Source: Chara braunii
Taxonomy: Eukaryota; Streptophyta; Charophyceae; Charales; Characeae
Length of the DNA stretch: 39,127 nucleotides
Direction: 5' to 3'
Assembly: GCA_003427395.1 (NCBI GenBank)
Contig: BFEA01000556.1
Span: 154,858 to 193,984 of the forward strand
Both the position numbers and the translations under genes were made by a program. Shown piece by piece: positions 29,691-39,127 of this stretch (its first letter is position 1; the number at the start of each line of letters is the position of its first letter). A model generated the notes under the pieces. It did not search any database and had not been told where the DNA came from. It worked only from the letters and a program-made list of their open reading frames with translations.

Positions 29691-30552
29691 TAGGCAATCT
29701 CATCGTTCGAACAGGTGGGTTCGGTCGAGAGGTAGTCCAAATCCTCCTACGACTCGCCTCGCAACACATTTTCATGCAGTCACACCCTTCACGATTGATA
29801 CTAGTCCAGGTCCATTCTACGCTGTCCGTTCTACCCTACATCGCATGCTTACACAAGCAGCCAACTCAGAATGACAATCTATTTCTCGAGCCCTCTCCCG
29901 AGCCACCCCTGCTTGGCGCTCCAGCTTGCTGCAATGGTTGCAAACAAATGTCTCAAACTCCGAGCTCACTCCTAACATTCGTCAACTGGAGTGCATGATC
30001 CGTGGTCTACAGTATTCACGACAACCATACTGTGGCCCTGCACATGATAGGGTTCCGTTCCTAAATTTCATTAAGGTCATGCACATGCATCAAGTTGCTC
30101 GTACCACACAGTTACGGAGCGTCCTTCGGCTTCCAGAGGTCGCTGAATTACATCCACAACCTGCTCTTGCCAAGGAAATATGTATCTGCGACAAGATGGT
30201 GCCACCCATACGTGTCCAATTCTGTAATTTTACAGAAGTGACACTCGGCATAACAAGCAATATGCGTCTTCCAGACCCTGGCAATTGTCCTTGTCGACAA
30301 GTATTCCCACAATGTGTAAACATTGTTGATGGTCATGTAGCCACAGTGGACTACACCATTATACAAGATACACACTTACGAGCTCTCTTCTTTGAAGGCT
30401 CCAAGTACCGCCTCAATGTCGACACCACAGATGTGATGAAAGCATTGAAACTCAGCTTGGACGAGTATATTGCTAAATTTATAGCAACCATAAGATCAAC
30501 ACGCAATAATGAGTCTCTGATTGCTCACAGTCTCTCTCAGCTGTGCAGATGA
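29691..30552 (+). pseudogene. Penelope-like linker region between GIY-YIG and RT
   Basis: Frame 1 continues with stops at about 29678 and 29872, then is open from 29926 to 30552. It includes cysteine clusters (EICICDKMVPP, VQFCNF, PGNCPCRQVFPQC) that could bind zinc, then ALFFEGSKYRLNVD and a helical stretch EYIAKFIATIRSTRN. This region belongs to the RT N-terminal extension in Penelope-like proteins, by position. The TGA at 30550 is followed directly by more coding sequence in the same frame. Confidence 0.7.
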
Positions 30553-32296
30553 CGCACATCGGTTCTTTCAAGATGCCAACGGAATATTACTACGTCAACG
30601 TACCAAGCACCTACTCAAACTGCCTCGCGTGCTGCCAACACATCTCTTCGGCAGCTACAACAACAATTCGCTATAGTACCTGTCGATAAAACATCACACA
30701 ACATGGCAATCTGCTGCAAGCGCTGGTACAAATATACCTTATCACAACATCTTGACAATTCCACCTACAATCAAGCATCGGAGACTGTTGCTAGCATCCT
30801 CGAACGCCATGCACTTTTCAACCAACGTTGGGGCTATCGACATACTGACACCCTGCCCTATCTCTACTTTGCACTCAAAGCACACAAATCTCCACCTGCC
30901 CTTCGTCCGATTCTTGGAGTTACACAACAAAACAACCTTTTCCCGATCTGCACCTTGCACAACACCTCACCGACCTTCAGTTACGGACCTGCACAACAGA
31001 CCCCCTCATAAGCCTTTTGCAAGTACAACAATGGCCTCCCGGTCACTTAGCTACGCCCTTCAAGGTGTGATCAAGTCGCTGCGTAGTAAGGATAATGAGC
31101 TTTATCAAGAAAGTGATGTACGGCGTTGCTGGATCGTGCAAAGTGCTGAGGAAGTCATTATGGATCTCAAGCAAAATGCACAATCCCTTCGAGGTTGTAC
31201 ACCACATACAGCGGACTTTACAACTATGTACACGAACCTGCCACACGACAGGATTCTTAACAATGTTCTGAATGTTGTTCGTGAAGCACATGATTATGCT
31301 TTGGGGCGGATCTCACAGGCCAGAAGGCCAGTACAGATGTACATGACTATAGGCGGTCCTCATCGTGGGGAGTGGGTTACTTCACATGGGCCAGACACCC
31401 TCTCAGTGTCAGAAATAGAGCAACATCTGCGGTTTGTGGTCTCTAATACTTACCTTTATACAAGGGATGACACTCTGCGCCATCAGGTGGTCGGTATCCC
31501 CATGGGCACTAACGCTAGACCAGAAATTGCCAACCTCACACTTTATTGGGACGAAGCACAATTTATCGATGATCTTCGTCAGCGAGATCTGCGTGCTCCG
31601 CAAGCATATGCATTCTCGTATCGATTCATTGATGACATTCTATCTTGGAAGACGTTACCGCCGTCTCCTGCTCGGTATGGTCTTGAGTGGAAAGACACTA
31701 CTGAGCAAGTTGGGTCATGTCTTTTCCTTGGGGCAAGAATCTTGGTTCGGCTTGATGGCTCACTTCGCATTGGCGTATTTGATAAGGCCGAGAACTGGAC
31801 GTTCCCTGTCATACGTTATTCTAGTGCTTCCTCCAACGCTCCGGCTCATCAGCCTGCAGGTGTGCTCACGGGACAACTAACGAGATTCGAACATATATGT
31901 AACAATACTACCGACTTCAAAGCGGCAGTGACTTCCCTAACACGACATATGCTTGTCAGGGGCTATCTTCCCAGTGTTCTGGCTAGAGGCTGGACTGCAT
32001 ATGTGCGTGGCCGACAACGCCGGCTACCAACTCACGACTTTCGAACTGGTTTCGTCGAATGGTTCGTTGGGCAATCGCTCACCCACTCCCGAAAGCTGAT
32101 TCAGTGCGCAGGTCCTCCACCCAACCGCACACAAGAGACCACCACTCATCACCTGACACCAATGTTGACCGCAGCCAGCATCAGCCCTCCGCACAATCAA
32201 ATGCAGACCGCCTGGCCCCCCCTGTTATCCGTGCTGAAATGGCAGACGGTAACGTTGGTACGCCAACTCAGCCAGAGATCATGCCAGCCGCAGTAA
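30553..32296 (+). pseudogene. Penelope-type reverse transcriptase, first copy
   Basis: LRQLQQQFAIVPVDKTSHNM starts the RT. TLPYLYFALKAHKSPPALRP is the KxHK-type motif of Penelope elements. A frameshift near 30935-30950 leads to the main frame to 32296: TADFTTMYTNLPHDR (motif A), VVGIPMGTNARPEIANL (motif B), YRFIDDILSW (motif C with both Asp), FDKAENWTFPVIRY and GQLTRFEHICNN. These are Penelope features, and a zinc-knuckle or LTR-type Gag is absent. Beyond about 32060 a change to frame 3 restores sequence conserved in the decayed copy at 38740-38940. The catalytic residues are intact although the frame is not. Confidence 0.88.
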
Positions 32297-32373
32297 ACAA
32301 TGTGAATGTTACCGAAATGGCAGTAAGGGATGAAGGCCAGCATCCTACCAATACAACGACTGTTGTTGTTGCN

Positions 32374-34311
32374 TTATACAAGATACACACTTACGAGCTC
32401 TCTTCTTTGAAGGCTCCAAGTACCGCCTCAATGTCGACACCACAGATGTGATGAAAGCATTGAAACTCAGCTTGGACGAGTATATTGCTAAATTTATAGC
32501 AACCATAAGATCAACACGCAATAATGAGTCTCTGATTGCTCACAGTCTCTCTCAGCTGTGCAGATGACGCACATCGGTTCTTTCAAGATGCCAACGGAAT
32601 ATTACTACGTCAACGTACCAAGCACCTACTCAAACTGCCTCGCGTGCTGCCAACACATCTCTTCGGCAGCTACAACAACAATTCGCTATAGTACCTGTCG
32701 ATAAAACATCACACAACATGGCAATCTGCTGCAAGCGCTGGTACAAATATACCTTATCACAACATCTTGACAATTCCACCTACAATCAAGCATCGGAGAC
32801 TGTTGCTAGCATCCTCGAACGCCATGCACTTTTCAACCAACGTTGGGGCTATCGACATACTGACACCCTGCCCTATCTCTACTTTGCACTCAAAGCACAC
32901 AAATCTCCACCTGCCCTTCGTCCGATTCTTGGAGTTACACAACAAAACAACCTTTTCCCGATCTGCACCTTGCACAACACCTCACCGACCTTCAGTTACG
33001 GACCTGCACAACAGACCCCCTCATAAGCCTTTTGCAAGTACAACAATGGCCTCCCGGTCACTTAGCTACGCCCTTCAAGGTGTGATCAAGTCGCTGCGTA
33101 GTAAGGATAATGAGCTTTATCAAGAAAGTGATGTACGGCGTTGCTGGATCGTGCAAAGTGCTGAGGAAGTCATTATGGATCTCAAGCAAAATGCACAATC
33201 CCTTCGAGGTTGTACACCACATACAGCGGACTTTACAACTATGTACACGAACCTGCCACACGACAGGATTCTTAACAATGTTCTGAATGTTGTTCGTGAA
33301 GCACATGATTATGCTTTGGGGCGGATCTCACAGGCCAGAAGGCCAGTACAGATGTACATGACTATAGGCGGTCCTCATCGTGGGGAGTGGGTTACTTCAC
33401 ATGGGCCAGACACCCTCTCAGTGTCAGAAATAGAGCAACATCTGCGGTTTGTGGTCTCTAATACTTACCTTTATACAAGGGATGACACTCTGCGCCATCA
33501 GGTGGTCGGTATCCCCATGGGCACTAACGCTAGACCAGAAATTGCCAACCTCACACTTTATTGGGACGAAGCACAATTTATCGATGATCTTCGTCAGCGA
33601 GATCTGCGTGCTCCGCAAGCATATGCATTCTCGTATCGATTCATTGATGACATTCTATCTTGGAAGACGTTACCGCCGTCTCCTGCTCGGTATGGTCTTG
33701 AGTGGAAAGACACTACTGAGCAAGTTGGGTCATGTCTTTTCCTTGGGGCAAGAATCTTGGTTCGGCTTGATGGCTCACTTCGCATTGGCGTATTTGATAA
33801 GGCCGAGAACTGGACGTTCCCTGTCATACGTTATTCTAGTGCTTCCTCCAACGCTCCGGCTCATCAGCCTGCAGGTGTGCTCACGGGACAACTAACGAGA
33901 TTCGAACATATATGTAACAATACTACCGACTTCAAAGCGGCAGTGACTTCCCTAACACGACATATGCTTGTCAGGGGCTATCTTCCCAGTGTTCTGGCTA
34001 GAGGCTGGACTGCATATGTGCGTGGCCGACAACGCCGGCTACCAACTCACGACTTTCGAACTGGTTTCGTCGAATGGTTCGTTGGGCAATCGCTCACCCA
34101 CTCCCGAAAGCTGATTCAGTGCGCAGGTCCTCCACCCAACCGCACACAAGAGACCACCACTCATCACCTGACACCAATGTTGACCGCAGCCAGCATCAGC
34201 CCTCCGCACAATCAAATGCAGACCGCCTGGCCCCCCCTGTTATCCGTGCTGAAATGGCAGACGGTAACGTTGGTACGCCAACTCAGCCAGAGATCATGCC
34301 AGCCGCAGTAA
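32374..34311 (+). pseudogene. Penelope-type reverse transcriptase, second (duplicate) copy
   Basis: Same sequence as the first copy, beginning inside the linker (tataca-agata) and carrying motifs A, B and C. The main frame is 32767-34311, and the overlapping frame (34074-34841) is the one whose codons match the copy at 38740-38940 with mostly third-position changes (AEMADGNV against TEMADDNV). If the duplication is an artefact, this is the copy continuous with the C-terminal domains. Confidence 0.85.
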
Positions 34312-34880
34312 ACAATGTGAATGTTACCGAAATGGCAGTAAGGGATGAAGGCCAGCATCCTACCAATACAACGACTGTTGTTGTTGCTGCTGTTGCTGAA
34401 GGTACACCACCTCCTCTGCGACTGCTGCCACGGCCGCGTTCACCACCACCACCACCACCACCACCACCACCAACCCCGCCACCACTACCACCACCACCAC
34501 CACTGCCATCATTATCAGCACCGTCACCGCCATCATCACCGCCACCCCCCACCGATGTCCTCTGTTGCAGCATCCTCTCAATCATCTGCATCATCATCAT
34601 CTTCTTCTTCCTCTTCCCCTACTTCTTCCTCTACTTCGTCATCATCGACCTCCTCATCATCAACGCATTCATGGTCAGATCAGTCGTCACAAAGGCCCTG
34701 TCGGCCGAGGTATCCGTTGTTAGATCCATCATTACAGATGCCTCTTCGGCGGAGACGTTCCCCGTCTCCACAACAGCCTCCAAGACAGCGGCCTCGTTTG
34801 TCGTTGAATGGCATGATCACCGCGCCCCCTGCAGGGGTTAGAGATCTGCTCCGACGACATGCTCGCAACCGTCCGGAATG
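34312..34880 (+). pseudogene. Low-complexity linker with CCA/ATC triplet runs
   Basis: CCA/ACC triplets (about 34441-34505), then ATC and TCT/TCA triplets to about 34665. Depending on frame this reads poly-Pro, poly-His or poly-Ser. Slippage here probably explains the frame change between the RT tail (frame 3) and the finger module (frame 1). The end is better protein: DQSSQRPCRPRYPLLDP and VRDLLRRHARNRPE before the TGA at 34879. Confidence 0.55.
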
Positions 34881-34881
34881 A

Positions 34882-35340
34882 CATCGTCGCTTTCAGTATA
34901 CACTAGCGAGGAATAGTGCACATCGAGTCCGATGCCCGCAATGCGGCGATGATTTCTTCAGTGCTGCAGGCTTACGAGTGCACCAGACACGAGGTGCAGC
35001 TACTTGCGCAGTGTTTGCACGACTAGCAGCCGCCCTAAGCACAAGTGAGGCTGATCAGCTTCCGATTCCCACATTTGGTCCACCCAGTTCTCACCCACCT
35101 GACCCGCCCCTCTCTCATCCACCTAGCCCCACTCGCTCCCCTGCCCCAAATGACAATGGCCCGTCTCCTGATTACCTGATGGAGCCCCTGCTTGAATATC
35201 ATCTCTCTCTGGAGCACATACCGGAGCCAATTGGTCAAGACCAAAACGAGTCTCCGCCACCTGGGCAACCTGCAGAATTGAACGAGGACCCCCCTGCCGT
35301 AAACGGATCCCCCTCGCAACCTGCGGAATCAGACAATGTC
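34882..35340 (+). pseudogene. C2HC zinc finger and acidic Pro-rich linker
   Basis: Frame 1 reads RVRCPQCGDDFFSAAGLRVH and then TRGAATC. The ligands would be Cys 34933, Cys 34942, His 34981 and Cys 35005 (codon starts), a C-x2-C-x12-H-x7-C arrangement. The CPxCGxxFxSxxGLxxH form is common in nucleic-acid-binding fingers of retroelements, so it may bind the element RNA or target DNA. A linker of about 110 residues rich in Pro, Ser and Glu follows and leads without interruption to the protease module. Confidence 0.6.
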
Positions 35341-35778
35341 ATAGTGCTACAGCGAGGGCGCTGTGCGTACTATGCCATTAATGTATGTCTCCTTGCTTAG
35401 AATTGTAACCCTTATACTGTTGCTGATTTCGCAGACGTTGTTCGCTGGATAGAAGAAGAGCACCGTGCCGTCTGCCCAGACGACGACAGCGCTGCGCCTG
35501 GGGTGAACATAGAAGTCCTGGCTATGGCATTTATGGGTTGGCGACTGCAATTCCAGCCTGCGCCGCAAAACCACGAGCCAGGCACGGATCCGAATATTCG
35601 GGCATATATCTTATATCGTCCAGGTCACTTCAGTGCTCTTACCTTCGCAGATAGTTCATGGACCCTATGGGACAATGGCGGTAGGGTGCACACAGTGGGA
35701 AATATTAACTCTTTCCATCACCAAATGCTGGAGGGTCACTCAGTCTGGCTCATCCATCAGGAACAGTATGTCGATTAG
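35341..35778 (+). pseudogene. Papain-fold cysteine protease, Josephin-like (candidate deubiquitinase)
   Basis: LQRGRCAYYAINVCLLA provides an oxyanion Gln, a nucleophile Cys (codon 35362) and the Asn-Leu spacing of Josephin domains. TAG at 35398 interrupts the frame. After it come a helix (VADFADVVRWIEEEHR) and NIEVLAMAFMGWRLQFQ, which resembles the Josephin stretch with a VEVLxxAL..WGL pattern. GHFSALTF gives the His (codon 35626) and SWTLWDNGG the Asp/Asn (35671-35676) after two Trp. Order, spacing (about 90 residues from Cys to His) and neighbours fit a Josephin-type deubiquitinase. An OTU or other papain-like peptidase is the alternative. It ends at TAG 35776. Confidence 0.5.
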
Positions 35779-36866
35779 CATTTGCAGGCACTGCAACCCC
35801 CGGAGAGCAATCCTGCTGATTCTACCACAAACAGTGAAAGGACCTCTCCACAGGATGATGGCTGTGCCCTCCCGTTGTGTCGTCGCACAGGTACAGTTCA
35901 GTTGGCATGTACACGACATAGCCTCTGCTCCGAACACTATGAAGGGATGGTCGCTGCTAGCCTCTCACACGAAAATTGTGATCCCCAGTCCTGTGCTCAT
36001 CCACCCTACCCCCTGATTACTTGCCCAGCATGCCGTTGTGGCCTTGACCTGCCATGCTTAAATAACTTTCATGTCAGCCTTCCATACTAATGACATGTCA
36101 GCAACATGCCATGTGTTATCAATGCTTCCAGGAAGCTGTCATAGAAAGTATGTGTCTTTACTGCGTGGACTATCCCCGGTGCCATCACCCTCCACATCCT
36201 CTCCTAGCATGTCCCACATGCGGCATTGGTCATACACCTACGGCAACCGCTGAAGGATCTCCCTCTTTCTTGCCAGACGAACGGCGAACACAGCAGTCCG
36301 AGGAGGAAAATAGACTTCCATATGAGCCACCGACAGAGCGATGTGCTCATAGTTTATCACCACCAGGGCGGGCTGTTGCGGATCATATCCTGCAGCAGCT
36401 GAATGCCCTTGAGTTGGACCAATCCTCCCTGTCGTCGTCTGCCCACAGAGAAGGAATACATACTGAGGAAGCCCAAGAAAGATCCTCCATGCCGTTTTGT
36501 GATGACCCGCCGGAGATTGAACTAGCATGTGGTTCACATGCCTTGTGCCGTGAGGATTATGAAGGTATAGTCCATGCGAGTTTTTGCTTCCATACGTACG
36601 ATGACAGTCAGTACTGTACTCATGTACGGCACCCCGACATGTCATGTCCAATTTGTAGACAGGGGCTGGAACGGCAATGTCTCTATAATTGCGGTCGACG
36701 TGCCTCTGTGTTCCTAGCATGTACGAGCCACGTAGCCTGTGACATCTGTCTGCGCCGTGCCATTCAACGCAGCAACTGTGACTGCGAAAATTGGATGTGG
36801 TGCTTCCATAGCCCACACCCGAACCGGTCCCGTCCGGTCTGTAGGGGTGGCCACTCACAGCGGTGA
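35779..36866 (+). pseudogene. Four RING-like zinc fingers in an A-B-A'-B' array
   Basis: Finger A (35863-36050, frame 1): C-x4-C, LACTRHSLCSEHYEG, then CxHPPYP and ITCPACRCG. Finger B (36051-36240) crosses a frameshift at about 36060-36090 into frame 3: CLNN, MTCQQHAMCYQCF, CHHPPHP, LACPTCGIG. A linker of about 85 residues follows. A' (36498-36670): FCDDPPEIELACGSHALC, CTHVRHP, MSCPICRQG. B' (36671-36855): CLYNCGRRASVFLACTSH, CDICLRR, CFHSPHP, SRPVCRGG, where one expected Cys is Arg. The C-x2-H-x2-C plus CPxC layout is RING-like, so a ubiquitin-ligase role is plausible. The reading frame ends at TGA 36864. Confidence 0.6.
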
Positions 36867-37522
36867 ATATTTAGAAATCTGTGAGACCCGTCATACACCT
36901 TTCCCCTGCTCTTGCATGTCACTCTATCCTGCCCTCCACATATTTCTTTCCTTCCCGTTGCCCCTACCTCCCCTGCCCCATACTCCTAGAGAACTCCGCC
37001 TTCTGTCCCTCACCCTCCACCCTCCCCTCCACTCCCTTTCTACTACTAAACAAATACATACGAATGAGCATCATTAAGAGTATAGACGATATGAAGATCA
37101 GAAATGAAATGAACGAAAGTATGAAGATGAAGGACGGACACAAAGGCTGTATAAGCGGAAGATCTGAAATGAAATGGACAGGAGTATGAAGCTCTGAAGA
37201 GATGCACGGGAGCAAAACTTCCCTTTTACTCTGCCTCCTGAAATAACGTGCAAGTGGGCCGTGGAGGCACACGGGGATGTGGGCAGCTGCCGCTCAACCA
37301 CAATCAACGTGGGGCTGTGGGCAGCCTTGCGCGTAAGAGGCACAGTAAAAGGGGAGCTGCAAGAACAATGAAAGGGGTACCCCAAGAACAACCAAAAAAC
37401 TGTCTAATTATAAAATTGCTTTAATATGCTGGACATCTCAAATGCTCTCGTTGTCTGCAATAGGATAAAGAGTGCTTTGATTCTGAACCTGGGTGTAATT
37501 GGGGCTGTTGTGGGGAAAATCT

Positions 37523-37525
<3 letters not shown>
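36867..37525. other. Non-coding flank with a diverged dispersed-repeat core
   Basis: Pyrimidine-rich to about 37050, then mixed. At 37250-37335 gtgcaagtgggccgtgg..., gatgtgggcagctgccgctcaaccac and caacgtgg resemble the dispersed-repeat core at much lower similarity. No coding frame recognised. Confidence 0.45.

Positions 37526-37607
<82 letters not shown>
37526..37607. repeat. (AC)n microsatellite
   Basis: About 82 bases of pure AC. It sits exactly at the left border of the decayed Penelope-type copy, where the related sequence at 30950 reads gcacaacacctcacc. Confidence 0.97.
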
Positions 37608-37609
<2 letters not shown>

Positions 37610-38960
37610 CACTCAACACCCTGCCAAACTTCAGTCTCAGATCTGCATGACACATGCCCTCATAAGCCTCTTGCAAGTACGGCAATGGCCTCTAGCTCAC
37701 TTAGCTATGTTCTCCAAGCCGTGATCAAATCTCTGTGCAGTAATCGCAATGAGCTTTATCAAGAACGTGGTGTACAATGTCGCAGGATTGTGCAAAGTGC
37801 TGAGGAGCTCATTTTGGATCTCAAGTAAAATGCGCATTCCCTTTGAGGCTGTATGTACACTGACCTGCCACAAGACAGGATTCTTAGCAGTGTCCTTAAT
37901 GTCGTTCTTGAAGCAGATGATTATGCTTTGGTGCGGATCCAACAGGGCAGAAGGCCAGTACAAATGTACATGACCGTAGGATGTCCTCATCGCAGAGTGG
38001 GTTACTTCACATGGCTCGGACACCCTTTCAGTGTCAGAAATAAAACAGCATCTGTGGTTGGTCTCTAATACCTATCTTTATACAATGCATGGCATTCTGT
38101 GCCATCAGGTGGTTGGTATCCCTATGTGGACTATTGCTGGACCAGAAATTGCCAACCTCAAGCTCTATTGGGACGAAGCATGGTTCATCGACGAACTTTG
38201 TCAGTAACATCAGCGCACAGTTCAAGCATGTGCATTCACGTATCGATTCATTGGTGACATCCTATCTTGGAAGACATCTACCCCCCTCCTGCTCAGTATG
38301 GTCTTGGGTGGAAAGACGCTACTGAAAAGGATGGGTCATATATTTTCCTTGGGGCAAGAATCCTGGTTCGGCCAGATGACTCACTTCGCATTGGTGCATT
38401 TGATAAGGCTGAGGCTTGGAGGTTCCCTGTAATACATTATCCCAGTTCTTTTTCCAATGGCCCAACTCATCAGCGTGCAGGTGTGCTCTTGGGACAGCTA
38501 ACGAGATTCAAACATATATGTAATAATACCACCGAATCACCGACATTAAAGTTGCACTAACTTCCTGACACGGTGCATGCTTGTTAGGGGCTACCGACTC
38601 ATGTCACACATCTCTTGAACCGGTTTCGCTGCTTGGCACACTGGGCAATTCTAACCCACTACCGAATGCTAATTCTGCGCACAGGTCCTCCACACAACCG
38701 CACACAATAGGCCACCAACCGGCGGCATCAGCCCTCCACACTGTCAAACGCAGCGGGCCCACCCTTACCTGTTATTCCTACTGAAATGGCAGATGATAAT
38801 GTCAATACACCAACTCAGCTGGAGACCAGGCCAGCCAAATCAAAAAATGTAAACGTTTTCAAAGTGGCTGCAGGGGACGAAGGCCTGCATCCTACCAATG
38901 TCGTGACTGGTGCTGAAAGTGTACCTCCTCTGAAACGGTATTCACCAATTCGTGGTAGCT
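37608..38960 (+). pseudogene. Decayed Penelope-type reverse transcriptase copy
   Basis: Aligns with 30955-32370: SVSDLHDTCPHKPLASTAMA, LSYVLQAVIKSLCS, YTDLPQDRILSSVLNVV, GARILVRPDDSLRIGAFDKAE and EMADDNVNTPTQLE. Motif A has lost about 27 bases including its catalytic Asp, and motif C reads YRFIGDILSW, with the first Asp changed to Gly (38253-38255). Several stops are present. Similarity ends near 38950, before the CCA repeats, so finger, protease and RING modules are absent from this copy. Confidence 0.88.
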
Positions 38961-39127
38961 GAGGCAGATCCCAGGGCTTGATCCCTAGTTCCCCAACTTA
39001 CCTGTGTATAATATCTACGTCAACTCGAAGAGTTGAACCTGCGACCTGTAGAACCGCCAGTGGTAGGTAGATTGTCGTAGGGCACAGGATAGACTGGAAT
39101 CGAACTGTAGACCTGTAGGGTAGAAGT
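38961..39127 (-). repeat. tRNA-like tandem sequence at the window edge
   Basis: On the minus strand, CTACAGTTCGATTCCAG and, about 66 bases later, GGTCGCAGGTTCAACTC both look like pol III B boxes in T-arm-like context, and both follow CTACAGGTC. The second shares GGTCGCAGGTTCAA with the SINE-like unit at 18776. No A box can be placed within the window, so this is at best a partial SINE or tRNA relic. Confidence 0.35.

Larger units (their letters stand above)
30359..34387 (+). repeat. 2,014-bp direct repeat separated by one N (probable assembly artefact)
   Basis: 30359-32372 and 32374-34387 appear identical. All open frames on both strands recur at exactly +2015 with identical translations. 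The only base between the copies is N at 32373. Old transposon sequence would not duplicate without a single difference, whereas two overlapping contigs joined without merging give exactly this pattern. Confidence 0.9.
29157..36869 (+). mobile_element. Penelope-like element with N-terminal GIY-YIG and ubiquitin-related C-terminal domains
   Basis: Domain order is GIY-YIG nuclease, linker, Penelope-type RT, Ser/Pro-rich linker, C2HC finger, papain-fold protease and RING-like fingers. The span includes a probable 2,015-bp assembly duplication, so the real length would be about 5.7 kb. Frames are disrupted by a handful of stops and about four frameshifts, but from 34888 to 36090 a single frame carries finger, protease and first RING. 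Element ends are not defined: I saw no long terminal repeats of the kind some Penelope copies have. Whether the last two modules belong to the same transcription unit is inference from frame and spacing. Confidence 0.7.

Noticed and set aside
32374-34387. A recent true tandem duplication of the RT domain
   Set aside because: Apparent identity over 2 kb within decayed sequence, and a lone N at the joint, favour an assembly error.
34345-34665. Poly-His or poly-Pro protein as a functional domain
   Set aside because: The composition comes from CCA, ATC and TCT triplet runs and changes identity with frame. The frame is not constrained here.
1-39127. CRISPR arrays, bacterial operons or rRNA
   Set aside because: Nothing with regular spacers, ribosome-binding sites or rRNA signatures. 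The content is clearly eukaryotic transposons.

Overview
This 39 kb window is a eukaryotic repeat island. I found no host gene that I can defend. Nearly everything recognisable is a retrotransposon, a DNA transposon or simple-sequence DNA, mostly broken and partly nested. The two complete primer-binding sites are both the initiator-Met type TGGTATCAGAGC that is usual in plant LTR elements. The Ty3/gypsy elements are chromodomain-type, there is a type III hammerhead ribozyme like those of plant retrozymes, and a Penelope-like element has its GIY-YIG domain at the N terminus, as reported for the green lineage. These point to a large, repeat-rich plant or streptophyte-alga genome. A charophyte is my guess, but that is inference only.

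Layout. 1-1309: microsatellite and a dispersed repeat. 1310-10486: one full-length but decayed Ty3/gypsy chromovirus (gypsy-1) with both LTRs. 10987-12612: a LINE fragment joined in frame to a second gypsy element (gypsy-2, 12613-17118). Gypsy-2 is split inside pol by a hAT-like insertion (13598-14463, 8-bp target duplication) and ends in its 3' LTR. 17136-17189: a hammerhead ribozyme on the minus strand. 17236-19827: degenerate minisatellite, CA-tailed dispersed repeats, a Penelope-like fragment, a tRNA-derived SINE-like unit and four hairpins with compensating stems. 19828-21650: a LINE copy whose 5' part is inverted. 21651-26637 (minus): gypsy-3, of the same family as gypsy-2 by its LTR, carrying gag and protease. 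26638-29156: microsatellites, another dispersed-repeat copy, an unrecognised ORF and a 5-unit tandem array.

29157-36869 holds the most unusual object. It is a Penelope-like element with an N-terminal GIY-YIG nuclease and a reverse transcriptase. Downstream, mostly in the same reading frame, come a Ser/Pro-rich linker, a C2HC zinc finger, a papain-fold cysteine protease resembling Josephin deubiquitinases, and four RING-like fingers arranged A-B-A'-B'. If this is one element, a retroelement carries both a candidate deubiquitinase and candidate ubiquitin ligase fingers. An apparently identical 2,014-bp direct repeat inside it (30359-32372 and 32374-34387) is separated by a single N and is probably an assembly artefact.

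36867-39127: a flank, a CA microsatellite, a decayed further copy of the Penelope-type reverse transcriptase, and tRNA-like sequence at the right edge. Most premature stops that can be diagnosed fit C-to-T or G-to-A changes at Gln and Trp codons, as expected for methylated, silenced elements.
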